A stretch of 56,159 nt of DNA. Source: an uncultured Alphaproteobacteria bacterium. Lineage in GTDB: Bacteria; Pseudomonadota; Alphaproteobacteria; RF32; CAG-239. The DNA is taken from assembly GCA_945835885.1 (NCBI GenBank), contig CAMAJR010000003.1:1-56159 (forward strand). The letters are read 5' to 3'. Below are positions 45,594 through 56,159 of this stretch, one piece after another; position 1 is the stretch's first letter, and each line of letters begins with the position of its first letter. The translations under genes were made by a program, and so were the position numbers. Below the pieces are notes generated by a model that was not told the origin of the DNA, did no database searches, and saw only the letters and a program-made list of their open reading frames with translations.

Positions 45594-46595
45594 CTACATT
45601 CCTTCCAAAATATCGTGAAGTGTTTTTTTCGGTTGCGGCTTTTCCGCTTCTTCTTCTACAATACGGGCGCCCGTGATATTATCATCAAATTCCGGTTCAT
45701 CTTCAAACTCAGGTGCTAAATCGCGCATATCCTCAATATCTTGCGGCTCTTCGTTTTGTTCGGAAAATGACGGCGGAATAACACCGGCATTTTTTGCAGT
45801 TTCATCATTGATAATGCGAATAATTTCTTCCTTGACTTTGCGAGCATATTCCGGTTTTGAAAATTCTTCCTTAAATGCTTCAATATAAAGTGACAAATAA
45901 GGAGTTACCTTTGACATAGCAACGAAAATAGGCATTTTAAAGACAGGACGGTTAGAATATGTGAGATATGCGCCCAATCCTAAACGACTAATCATAATCC
46001 GGTTATAGTATAAGCTGCCGAGCATATAATCCGCTTGGCCGAGTATAACTTTTTTGTAGGCATCAAACGGCGTATCGACAAATTCAACATTAAGTTTTTT
46101 GATTTTTTTCAAAATAAAGTCGTTATAATATTCGGAAGTGGAAATGACACCGCGCAGTTTGGCTAAATCTTCTTCCGTTTTGATGTTTTCTTCCGCTTTA
46201 TCATAAAGTGTGATAATGTGAATCGGATTCGTCACAGCGGCCGGATACAGCATCGATAATCCGCTGAACAAAGAAGTATTGGCGTATGCGCCGGCAAAAA
46301 GCGGAATATCACCGCTGCGCGCGTATGTGATAAGGATTTTCGGATTTTTAATATCTTCTTCAGAGCAAGTTTGGCGTTCAATATTAACTCCCTGATTGCG
46401 CATCGCATCAATTGTCGGTTGCACCAAAGCACCTGTCAGCACTCCATTTTCATAATATGCAAAGGGAGGATAATCGGGAAGACCGGTCATTTTAACAACA
46501 CCGTCAAAATATGTTTCTTTTGTCACCATATTGACGGCTTCCGCACGAGGAGCGAACAATGCAAACAATAAGACGAAAATACCGAATTTTTTCAT
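45594..46595 (-). CDS. Periplasmic solute-binding protein, family 3 type
   Basis: A 333-aa protein with a cleavable signal peptide (ends A-E-A) and two-lobed binding fold: G-L-P-D-Y-P-P-F-A-Y-Y-E-N-G in the first lobe, the hinge strand L-R-G-V-I-S-T-S and L-G-Q-A-D-Y-M-L-G-S in the second. The C-terminal ~60 residues form an acidic, probably disordered tail rich in Glu, Asp and Pro, unusual for this family. No permease genes are near, so it may be an orphan receptor or sensor and not a transporter subunit. Confidence 0.85.
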   Translation of the reverse strand: MKKFGIFVLLFALFAPRAEAVNMVTKETYFDGVVKMTGLPDYPPFAYYENGVLTGALVQPTIDAMRNQGVNIERQTCSEEDIKNPKILITYARSGDIPLFAGAYANTSLFSGLSMLYPAAVTNPIHIITLYDKAEENIKTEEDLAKLRGVISTSEYYNDFILKKIKKLNVEFVDTPFDAYKKVILGQADYMLGSLYYNRIMISRLGLGAYLTYSNRPVFKMPIFVAMSKVTPYLSLYIEAFKEEFSKPEYARKVKEEIIRIINDETAKNAGVIPPSFSEQNEEPQDIEDMRDLAPEFEDEPEFDDNITGARIVEEEAEKPQPKKTLHDILEGM

Positions 46596-46678
46596 TTTTC
46601 TTACCCGTTATCAAGCATTAACACCGAATTTATTTTGCCAAAAGTGTAAATAAATTGTGTTAAAAAGATTTTAACTGA

Positions 46679-46709
46679 TTGCATAAAAGCAATAATCCTG
46701 TAATATAAT
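46679..46709 (+). promoter_or_regulatory. Promoter of the five-gene tgt operon
   Basis: TTGCAT (46679-46684) and TAATAT (46701-46706, 16-bp spacer; TATAAT overlaps at 46704). It lies 29 bp before the first ATG, in the divergent gap. Confidence 0.5.
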
Positions 46710-46734
46710 ACAAGAGAAAAACAAAAAGCACAAG

Positions 46735-47518
46735 ATGATAAATAAAGATAGAAACTTATTTTTACAACCGCCGCAGAATATTGTTGCCGTTACATCGGGT
46801 ATCGGCAGTATGGGAAAAACTTGGCTGTCGATAACTCTGGCGCACGCGCTGAATACTCTTAAACAAAACGTTTTATTGTTTGATGCGGACAATGGTATTT
46901 TGAATGTTGAAACACAACTTGAACTTAAAAATGAGACATCTTTAAGCGATGTTTTGACCGGTAAAGCGACCTTAAATCAGGCGGTGGAACCGATAAATCG
47001 ACGCAAATTTGATGTTATCAGTGCCGCTGCGGGCAGCAATATCTTAGCGGATACGTCGATTGGTCGACTACATCTTCTTAAAGACGATTTGCTGATTTTG
47101 AGTGAGAATTATGATTACACATTGGTAGATTTGCCGGCTGAAGATAAGGTGACAAATCATCTGTTGCCGCAAGGAAGTGAGATTATTTTGGTTTGCACCG
47201 ATTCGCCGTCAAATATTGTTTCAACTTATATGTTTTTGCAAAATTTTGCGCGCACCGATAAATATAAAAACTTGCAAATTGTCGTAAATTATGCTCATTC
47301 TTATGAAGATGGAATGCAAACATATAACACGTTACGACGTGCTTGCGAAAAATATCTGATTAAAACGCCGTCACTGTTAGGGGTTATTCGGCGGGACACA
47401 CGCGTCAGAGATGCTATTCGCAATCATGTTTTGACACTTAACCGCTATCCGAGCTCCGAGGCGGCGGAAGATGTGTTGCAAATTGCGCGCAAAATACTTC
47501 AAAAAAAGGATAAAACAG

Positions 47519-47526
<8 letters not shown>
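46735..47526 (+). CDS. FlhG/MinD-like ATPase with altered Walker A
   Basis: A 263-aa deviant-Walker ATPase. Residues 21-29 read S-G-I-G-S-M-G-K-T: the P-loop lysine is kept, but the signature lysine of ParA/MinD proteins (K-G-G-V-G-K-T) is Ile. F-D-A-D-N-G-I-L-N-V and T-L-V-D-L-P-A-E stand for the A' and B motifs; the usual D-x-P-P/D-x-G is D-L-P-A. Similar proteins in Rhodospirillaceae are called flagellar number regulator FlhG. No flagellar genes are in the window, so the role here may be different. It overlaps the DnaJ gene by 8 bp. Confidence 0.85.
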
Positions 47527-49791
<2,265 letters not shown>

Positions 49792-49793
49792 AT

Positions 49794-50744
49794 ATGGCAA
49801 AACAAGAAAAAGCAAGTGCCGAGGCAATTGAAAATTTTAAGCAAGAAAATCAAAAAGACGGTATTCGTGTTTTTGTGGCGGGCGGTTCACGTTCCGGTAA
49901 CGATTCGCAATACACGGAGGAGGCCTATAATTTAGGGCGTAAAATCGTAGAAATGGATTTTAAGCTTGATTTCGGATTATCCAATCGCGGTATTATGGGG
50001 GCGGTGGCCCGCGGTGTGTTAGATGGTTGGAACGCCAAGCAAGAACAAGCCGATGACGCACCGATTCAAGGAATTACCACGGAAAAATATTTTGAATTGT
50101 ATCCGAGTGACGATGATTTGATTAAAAAAATGGATATCGTTGTGGCGCACACTTTGGAAGAACGTAAACAAAAGCTCCTAAATGCCGATTTTGTAGTGTT
50201 TGCACCGGGCGGTGTCGGCACACTTGACGAGTTGGCGTATGATTGTGTGGCAATGCAAGACGGTATGTTGGCGACAAAACCGTTTATTATATATAACATC
50301 AATGGTTTTTTTCATCACTTGCTTGAGTTTTTGAAATCAATCGCCAAGGAGGGCTTTGCCGATCCGGTGCCGTTTATTGTGGTTAATAATGCCGAAGAAT
50401 TGGAAATTGCTTTTCGTTGGCTTAAAATGAAAAAAATCGACTATGACAACAGCAATGAAGTATTTGTGATGGCGCGCAAATTGGCCTATGAATTGCCGTA
50501 TTACAGCAAGCAAAAAGAATATTACAATATGGATGTTACCACTTGTTCCGAGCGTATGGATTTTATCAAAGACCACGGCACGGATTTTGACAGGCAGGTG
50601 TTGCAAAATGAAATCCATACGGCATATTTGGAAAAAGAAATAGAAAAAATGTATGACCGATTAGCTCAAACCGGCCGAGATACAGGGGTTGTCAGTCAAA
50701 AACTCGCACAACTTAAAAAAAGACGAAAAGATATGCTTAAATGA
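49794..50744 (+). CDS. LOG-family protein (nucleoside monophosphate phosphoribohydrolase-like)
   Basis: A 316-aa protein with the Rossmann-like LOG fold. F-V-A-G-G-S-R-S-G near residue 30, S-N-R-G-I-M-G-A-V-A-R-G at 63-74 and the catalytic P-G-G-V-G-T-L-D-E (138-146) match lysine-decarboxylase-like/LOG proteins that cleave ribose phosphate from nucleotides. It is longer than typical LOG (~190 aa), with an extra ~100-residue helical C-terminus. It shares a 4-bp overlap with the ABC gene. Confidence 0.85.
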   Translation: MAKQEKASAEAIENFKQENQKDGIRVFVAGGSRSGNDSQYTEEAYNLGRKIVEMDFKLDFGLSNRGIMGAVARGVLDGWNAKQEQADDAPIQGITTEKYFELYPSDDDLIKKMDIVVAHTLEERKQKLLNADFVVFAPGGVGTLDELAYDCVAMQDGMLATKPFIIYNINGFFHHLLEFLKSIAKEGFADPVPFIVVNNAEELEIAFRWLKMKKIDYDNSNEVFVMARKLAYELPYYSKQKEYYNMDVTTCSERMDFIKDHGTDFDRQVLQNEIHTAYLEKEIEKMYDRLAQTGRDTGVVSQKLAQLKKRRKDMLK

Positions 50745-52477
50745 ATGTTTTTGCTTTTATTTTTAAATACTTACGCAAAACAAAAACTATGGTTGGGGTT
50801 ATTCTGCTGGCCCTGATTGCACGGAGTATTTCTGAGCGCGGTGAGGTTTATTCTATGGCGCAAATCATCGGATTTTTACCGCAATACACCGATGACAAAA
50901 GCGTCTTAAATCAGATAATTTTTTATATTTGCCTGCTCGGATTGTTTTTGGTGTTCGAGGGGGTTACCAACTATGTTTGGCGCTATGTCGGCGGCAAGTT
51001 TATGCCGTATTTTTGCAGTTTGGTATATAAGGATATCTTTACGGCGGTTCACCATCAGTCGGTTACGTTTTTTAATGAAGAAATGGCAGGCAAAGTTGCC
51101 TCAAAAACAAAAAACATTGTTTCCGGAATCCGTGAAATATACGCCCATATTGTGTTTGGTTTATTACGCCCGATAATAGGCATTATTGTAAGTTTATTTT
51201 TGATTTGCCGAGCCGACTGGCTTATGGGAACTTGTGTTTCCGTATTGAATCTGATTTTTATGGCGGCCATTATTTTTATTCGGCGTAAAATCGGTTCGTT
51301 TGCCGAAAAACGCGCGCGTTTCAATGCCGAAACCGATGGCGTGTTTATCGATACGGTCACCAACTCTGATTTGGTTAAAAGTTTTGCCAATTATTTTTAT
51401 GAAAAAAGCAAGTTTTATCGTGTGCTGCGCACGGCAGTTCGCACCGAACAGGAAGAACGCACAAAAGACGCATGGTTTGATTTACAAGGGAAAATAGTGT
51501 TTTATGCGGTGTATCTTCTTTCGTGTATTTGCGTGTTTTATTGTTGGTATTTGGGGCGTTTGCAATTAGCTGATGTGGTGATGACGACCTCTTTATTGAA
51601 CGGATTGATGATGGAAGTCAACAACATAGGCTTTTTTGCCGGTGAATTTGCTCAAGATTACGGACAGGTAAAAGACGGTTTGGAACTTGTGTTTCAGCCG
51701 TATCAAGTGGTTGATGCGCCAAATGCGCACAATATCAAAATGCGTGGCAGTGCCATCAATTTTGCTGACATAACGTATCATTACAACGGCAAAGAAAATT
51801 TGTTTGAAAAGTTTAATCTCAAAGTCAAATCCGGTGAAAAAGTCGGTTTAGTCGGGCATTCCGGCAGCGGTAAATCAACGCTGATAAAACTTTTGGTGCG
51901 CTATTATGATGTGGACGACGGTAAAATAATAATCGGCAGTGAAGATATACGCACCGTGAGGCAAAACAGTTTACGTGCGCAAATTGCCGTGATTCCGCAA
52001 GATACAACCTTATTTAATCGCACGATTATGGAAAATATCCGCTACGGAAACGTTAATGCGAGCGATGAAGAAGTTATAAAAGCGGCAAAAGCGGCGTATG
52101 CCGATGAATTTATTCAAGAATTGCCGAACGGATATGCAAGCAAAGTCGGCGAACGCGGTGTTATGCTCTCCGGCGGGGAGCGCCAACGAATTTCCATAGC
52201 GCGTGCGATATTAAAAAACGCGCCGATTCTGATTTTGGATGAAGCCACATCGGCACTCGACAGCGAAAGCGAGCAATATATTCAAAAATCTCTTAAAAAA
52301 TTGATGCGCGGCAAAACCGTGATTGCCATCGCGCATCGACTTTCCACCCTCAAAGAAATGGACCGTCTGATTGTTATGGATAAAGGCAAAATCATAGAAG
52401 AGGGAACTCATGCCCAACTGCTGAAAACTAAAGGCGCATACTACCATTTTTATAAAATTCAGAGCTTGCAGAAATAA
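50741..52477 (+). CDS. ABC exporter (fused permease-ATPase)
   Basis: A 578-aa half-transporter: six membrane helices in the first ~310 residues, then the ATPase domain with Walker A G372-H-S-G-S-G-K378-S-T, Q-loop V-I-P-Q-D, signature L-S-G-G-E-R-Q-R, Walker B I-L-I-L-D-E-A-T-S and the switch His in I-A-H-R-L-S. It works as a homodimer, of the MsbA/HlyB-like type. Substrate cannot be inferred. It is the last gene of the tgt operon. Confidence 0.93.
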   Translation: MNVFAFIFKYLRKTKTMVGVILLALIARSISERGEVYSMAQIIGFLPQYTDDKSVLNQIIFYICLLGLFLVFEGVTNYVWRYVGGKFMPYFCSLVYKDIFTAVHHQSVTFFNEEMAGKVASKTKNIVSGIREIYAHIVFGLLRPIIGIIVSLFLICRADWLMGTCVSVLNLIFMAAIIFIRRKIGSFAEKRARFNAETDGVFIDTVTNSDLVKSFANYFYEKSKFYRVLRTAVRTEQEERTKDAWFDLQGKIVFYAVYLLSCICVFYCWYLGRLQLADVVMTTSLLNGLMMEVNNIGFFAGEFAQDYGQVKDGLELVFQPYQVVDAPNAHNIKMRGSAINFADITYHYNGKENLFEKFNLKVKSGEKVGLVGHSGSGKSTLIKLLVRYYDVDDGKIIIGSEDIRTVRQNSLRAQIAVIPQDTTLFNRTIMENIRYGNVNASDEEVIKAAKAAYADEFIQELPNGYASKVGERGVMLSGGERQRISIARAILKNAPILILDEATSALDSESEQYIQKSLKKLMRGKTVIAIAHRLSTLKEMDRLIVMDKGKIIEEGTHAQLLKTKGAYYHFYKIQSLQK

Positions 52478-52566
52478 ATGATTGATAAATTTGCAAAATG
52501 TAATAAAATCTTAATACAAAATCACTATGATAATCGCAAACAGATAACACGATATCGAGAAATATT

Positions 52567-55500
52567 ATGATGCATGCAAAAAAAACAATATCTACCAAAA
52601 AACGGAAAACAGCGGCCGTCTGCGCGTTGTTTGCCTTAATTACTTTTCCGCTGATATGTTCGGCGTCATTGTTTCCGTTTGGAAAGTCATCGCAATCTGC
52701 CGAAAAATGCGAAGGTCTTTTGATGTCAGAAGCGCCGTCCGGATGTTTTTATCCGTGTGCAAATCCGTATAAATTGAAAGACGGAACACAATGCTGTGCC
52801 GATACAAAATGGCGTGCCATGCCGCAAGAATATACCAGAGAAGAAAAAAATGACGCTTGCTATGATACAGATGCCGTAATGGCGGCAGACGGCGAATATT
52901 GTTACAAACAAACACCGTCGGAAACAAATTGTAAAGCCGGTTTTATTTGGAATGACTTTAATGCATCGTATGACAAAGCTCAAAAGTATTGCTCGTGTGT
53001 TGCGGTTAAGTGTCCGCAGGGCTCAAGCACTGAGAAAAAAAGCGGTTGTTACTCATATCGGGATACCGGTCAAAAATCAGGTAATAACACTTGCTGGATT
53101 TCACTGCCGCTCAGCGATAAATGTTTGGCAAATGAAACCAAAAATCCGGAAAAATGCCCGTTCGGATACACTGAAGGTGAAAAAACGGAGTGCGGAACAC
53201 AATGCTATAAATGCCGTGAACCGGACGATAATTGTCCGGCGGGACAAACTCAAAATACTCAAGATTGTTGGTATGGCTATACCCACGGCAGCAAAACGGA
53301 GGCCGGTAATCAATGCTATATGTGTAAAGACCCGACGTGTGCCTATTTTGCTTTGATTGACGATTGTAGTGCCGGTTGTGTCGGCAGCACCAAAACAACG
53401 TGCGTTCCCGTAACGCCGCAAGGAACACCGTTGCATTGTTATGAAAGAATAACAGAAACCTGTCCTCAGGGTTGTGACGGTAAAAACTGTGCCAGTAAAA
53501 AATGTGAAGATTTCGGTTATACCGACAATTGTGAAACCGGTTGCGCCAATAACGTTCGTATAACCTGTGAATCACGCGACCCCGGATACGGATTGCACTG
53601 TTTTGAAAAAATAGAAGAACCGTGCGCGTATGGTTGTGACGGAAATACTTGCAGTGTCAGAACGTGCGAAAGCGGCGGTTTTGTAAAAACTTGCACGGAC
53701 GGATGCAACGGTAATACCAATGTCAGTTGCAAACCGGTCGATTATTACGGAATGCTGTGTTATGAAAAACAAACGGAAAAGTGTGCTCAGGGTTGTGCGC
53801 CGGACGGCACATCTTGCAATCGAAAAAGTTGCGCGGACGGCGGATATGTTGATTCGTGCGGCAGCGGCTGTGTCGGTAATGTTATGACCAACTGCACGCC
53901 GCAAAGTTATTACGGCTTAAGCTGCTATGAAAAACAAACGGAAAAATGTGCGCAAGGTTGCACCCTTGACGGTTTGGATTGCAACCGCAAAACTTGCGCG
54001 GACGGCGGATATCTTTCCGCTTGCGAGCAAAAATGTGCCGATAATACCAAAACAAATTGCAAAAAAGTTGAGTATTACGGCTTAACCTGCTATGAAAAGC
54101 AAGATGTAACCTGCACTCAAGGTTGCGCGGATGACGGATTGACCTGCAATATAAAAACATGTGCGGACGGCGGTTATGTCGAGAGTTGCAAAAAAGGTTG
54201 TCGCAACAATGTCAAAACCGATTGCAAAGAAGTAGAATACTACGGTTTGACCTGTTATGAAAAAACAACCCAAACGTGTGACCAGGGCTGCGCACCGGAT
54301 AATTTTGAGTGCAATATCAAAATATGCTCCAACGGCGGTTATGTTGAGCGCTGTGTCGCCGGCTGTGCCGGAAGTGCCAAGACAACTTGCACCGAAGTCA
54401 AATATTACGGTTTGACTTGCTATGACAGACAAGTGGAAAATTGTGCGCAGGGTTGTGCACCGGACGGCAAAACTTGTAGCGATAAAACTTGCAGCGATTT
54501 TGCGGATAAAAACGGCATAAAATTGACCGATTCTTGCACGGCCGGTTGCGATGACAATACGATGGTGACTTGCCGACAGGCCAATCCGGGATACGGCTTA
54601 ACCTGCTATGTCAAAACAGCCGTTCAATGCGAAAACGGTTGCGCCGAAACAGATGAATGCAAACTTTGTCCGACCGGATTTACAACCGAAAAGAGCGGAC
54701 AATGTTACGATATGGCAGTCGGTGCCGACGGTAAAACAATATGCTACAAAGAAACATCGTGCTGTGCCAACAGCGATAGGATATATTCCGTTGAAAAACC
54801 ATCATCGGCGGCGGGCTATGATATTGTTGAGGCGCAAGGAATGCAAGGCGGATATTGCTATAAAGTCAAAAACTGTCCTGAGCCGGAAACAACAAAATGC
54901 GAAAATACCGTGTCCGATACGGAATGCACACTTTGCCAAGATACGGATAATTACAGCGGTTCAACACAATGTCGGCGTGTTGCAAAACTTTCAAACAGGT
55001 GTCCGGACGGACAAACACATAACCCGTCGGATTGTGCAAACGGCTATGTTTTAGGTAACAAAACAGAATGCGGCAACCAATGCTACGGTTGCAATTTATG
55101 TCCGGCCGGATATGTAACGCATACGAGCGCTCAATGTTATTATACGGAAACCGGCGCAGACGGCAAAACAACCTGCTATCAAAACGTAGCGTGTTGTTCT
55201 GACACAAGCAGAACTTATTCTCAAAGCCGACCGCATCCGGAAAAAGGGTATGATATAGTCAGCGCGCAGGGCTCACAAGGCGGATATTGCTACAAAGATA
55301 AAAATTGTCCTGAGCCGGAAAATATTGCTTGCGAAGAAAATATTATCGAAACACAATGCGCTGTCTGCCAAAAAACCAATAATTACAGCGGATTGACCCA
55401 ATGTCAAAAGAGAATAACCAAATCAAATGTTTGCCGAGACGGTCAAACAAAAGAGAAAGAAAATTGCAAATACGGTTATGTCCCGAGCGAAAAGACGGAA

Positions 55501-55740
55501 TGCGGCGAACAATGCTATACTTGCAAAGTATGCCCGCGCGGATATTCAATCGGTGTTAAAGCAAACTGCTATGAAGTCGAAGCCGGTGCAGACGGTGTGT
55601 CAACGTGCTATAAAGAAATAAAATGTTGCGAAAGCGAAGACAGAGCATTCAGTCCGACAAAACCGACACCGGAGAATAACTTTGATTTTGTGCCTGCTCG
55701 CGGGGTTCAGGGCGGTTATTGTTATCGGATAAAAAAATAA
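52567..55740 (+). CDS. Giant secreted cysteine-rich repeat protein
   Basis: A 1057-aa protein. A basic start and hydrophobic stretch to about residue 33 make a Sec signal peptide. The mature protein has a very high Cys content. From about 258 to 698 there are eight tandem repeats of ~55 residues with the pattern C-x-D-G-G-Y-V-x(2)-C-x(3)-C-x(2)-N-x(2)-T-x-C ... Y-Y-G-L-x-C-Y-E-K ... C-x-Q-G-C. The C-terminal ~360 residues hold a second module of ~150 residues present about two and a half times (G-A-D-G-K-T-x-C-Y, G-x-Q-G-G-Y-C-Y, N-Y-S-G). Between, C-P-F-G-Y-T-type units recur. It is likely a disulfide-rich surface or extracellular protein. The gene has its own leader (52478-52566, TTGCAA at 52491). 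Confidence 0.88.
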   Translation: MMHAKKTISTKKRKTAAVCALFALITFPLICSASLFPFGKSSQSAEKCEGLLMSEAPSGCFYPCANPYKLKDGTQCCADTKWRAMPQEYTREEKNDACYDTDAVMAADGEYCYKQTPSETNCKAGFIWNDFNASYDKAQKYCSCVAVKCPQGSSTEKKSGCYSYRDTGQKSGNNTCWISLPLSDKCLANETKNPEKCPFGYTEGEKTECGTQCYKCREPDDNCPAGQTQNTQDCWYGYTHGSKTEAGNQCYMCKDPTCAYFALIDDCSAGCVGSTKTTCVPVTPQGTPLHCYERITETCPQGCDGKNCASKKCEDFGYTDNCETGCANNVRITCESRDPGYGLHCFEKIEEPCAYGCDGNTCSVRTCESGGFVKTCTDGCNGNTNVSCKPVDYYGMLCYEKQTEKCAQGCAPDGTSCNRKSCADGGYVDSCGSGCVGNVMTNCTPQSYYGLSCYEKQTEKCAQGCTLDGLDCNRKTCADGGYLSACEQKCADNTKTNCKKVEYYGLTCYEKQDVTCTQGCADDGLTCNIKTCADGGYVESCKKGCRNNVKTDCKEVEYYGLTCYEKTTQTCDQGCAPDNFECNIKICSNGGYVERCVAGCAGSAKTTCTEVKYYGLTCYDRQVENCAQGCAPDGKTCSDKTCSDFADKNGIKLTDSCTAGCDDNTMVTCRQANPGYGLTCYVKTAVQCENGCAETDECKLCPTGFTTEKSGQCYDMAVGADGKTICYKETSCCANSDRIYSVEKPSSAAGYDIVEAQGMQGGYCYKVKNCPEPETTKCENTVSDTECTLCQDTDNYSGSTQCRRVAKLSNRCPDGQTHNPSDCANGYVLGNKTECGNQCYGCNLCPAGYVTHTSAQCYYTETGADGKTTCYQNVACCSDTSRTYSQSRPHPEKGYDIVSAQGSQGGYCYKDKNCPEPENIACEENIIETQCAVCQKTNNYSGLTQCQKRITKSNVCRDGQTKEKENCKYGYVPSEKTECGEQCYTCKVCPRGYSIGVKANCYEVEAGADGVSTCYKEIKCCESEDRAFSPTKPTPENNFDFVPARGVQGGYCYRIKK

Positions 55741-55743
55741 CGC

Positions 55744-55771
55744 TTGCAAAAAAAGTCAAATGTCATATATT
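55744..55771 (+). promoter_or_regulatory. Likely fba promoter
   Basis: TTGCAA (55744-55749), 16 bp, TATATT (55766-55771), and AGGAG before the aldolase ATG. It begins 4 bp after the Cys-rich gene's stop. Confidence 0.5.
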
Positions 55772-55805
55772 CAAGCCAGTTAATTTTTAGATATAGGAGA
55801 AAAAA

Positions 55806-56159
55806 ATGGCTTTAGTTTCTATGCGTCAAATTCTTGACCACGCCGCTGAGCATAATTATGGTGTTCCGGCTTTCAACATTAACAATATGGAACAAATTAT
55901 TGCGGTAATGCAAGCAGCGCAAAAAGTTAACGCGCCTGTGATTATGCAAACTTCGACCGGTGCGCGCAAATATGCCGGCGACCCGATGGTTCGTCATATG
56001 GTTGCGGCGGCAATTGAAATGTATCCGAATGTTCCGGTTTGTATTCACCAAGACCACGGCACATCGGTTGACATCTGCCAATCGGCGATTGTTAACGGCT
56101 ATTCTTCGGTTATGATGGATGGTTCATTGGAAGCAGACGGCAAAACACCGGCTTCTTTT
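55806..56159 (+). CDS. fba: Fructose-bisphosphate aldolase class II, 5' part
   Basis: The gene runs off the window; 118 codons are seen, with no stop. It encodes the zinc aldolase of glycolysis and gluconeogenesis. Family marks are [30 protein letters not shown] (zinc and substrate ligands) and S-V-M-M-D-G-S. It has an AGGAG site eight bases before the ATG. Confidence 0.95.
   Translation, partial: MALVSMRQILDHAAEHNYGVPAFNINNMEQIIAVMQAAQKVNAPVIMQTSTGARKYAGDPMVRHMVAAAIEMYPNVPVCIHQDHGTSVDICQSAIVNGYSSVMMDGSLEADGKTPASF

Noticed and set aside
53338..54660. Possible CRISPR array from regular ~165-bp repeats
   Set aside because: The periodicity is that of a translated repeat protein in one frame; there are no short identical repeats with unique spacers.

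Overview
The window reads as a chromosomal segment of an AT-rich alphaproteobacterium, most likely a host-associated, reduced member near the Rhodospirillales (the uncultured gut 'Azospirillum-like' groups come to mind; this placement is inference from gene content). Supporting evidence is the mnmE-mnmG-rsmG-parA-parB order with perfect parS sites, a dusB-trkA neighbourhood, an RpoH sigma factor near an RluD pseudouridine synthase, a FlhG-like ATPase of the type seen in Rhodospirillaceae, and a membrane H+-pyrophosphatase. Most genes are tightly packed on the + strand.

Layout. 1-1.66 kb: accessory patch with a GIY-YIG protein (-), a tRNA-Thr (-) with an odd T-loop, and a 196-bp tandem repeat carrying broken 5' halves of that tRNA. 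1.67-6.1 kb: coiled-coil membrane protein, dusB, trkA, overlapping. 6.1-12.6 kb: a kinase-fold-like protein, a small protein (-) preceded by a structured RNA with its own promoter and terminator, typA, a Cys-motif protein and a 756-aa HExxH protein. 12.7-20.5 kb: mnmE, mnmG, PHP hydrolase, a decayed pseudogene, rsmG, parA, parB, with parS sites inside mnmG and rsmG, a one-mismatch site in mnmE, and a recurrent 15-bp motif. 20.5-29.2 kb: a ferredoxin-thioredoxin-reductase-like miniprotein, dnaE, a membrane protein, an ankyrin protein, hppA, and a MarC-family protein. 29.2-38.7 kb: rluD (-) and rpoH flank a 7.4-kb block of five genes ending in a VirD4/TraG-type coupling ATPase. 38.8-44.5 kb: a three-part RND efflux system. 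44.5-46.6 kb: lipoprotein, GST and solute-binding protein on the - strand. 46.7-52.5 kb: a five-gene operon (FlhG-like ATPase, DnaJ-SH3 protein, tgt, LOG-family protein, ABC exporter). 52.6-55.7 kb: a giant secreted Cys-rich repeat protein. The window ends inside a class II fructose-bisphosphate aldolase gene.

How parts work together. The parABS cluster is the chromosome segregation locus and shares transcripts and sequence space with tRNA and rRNA modification genes. The coupling-protein block looks like the recruitment part of a type IV secretion machine whose channel genes are not in this window; the HExxH protein and the kinase-like protein are possible, unproven, substrates. The best candidates for something undescribed are the coupling-protein block with three proteins of similar two-helix architecture, the structured RNA at 7.4-7.6 kb, and the recurrent 15-bp motif around parABS.
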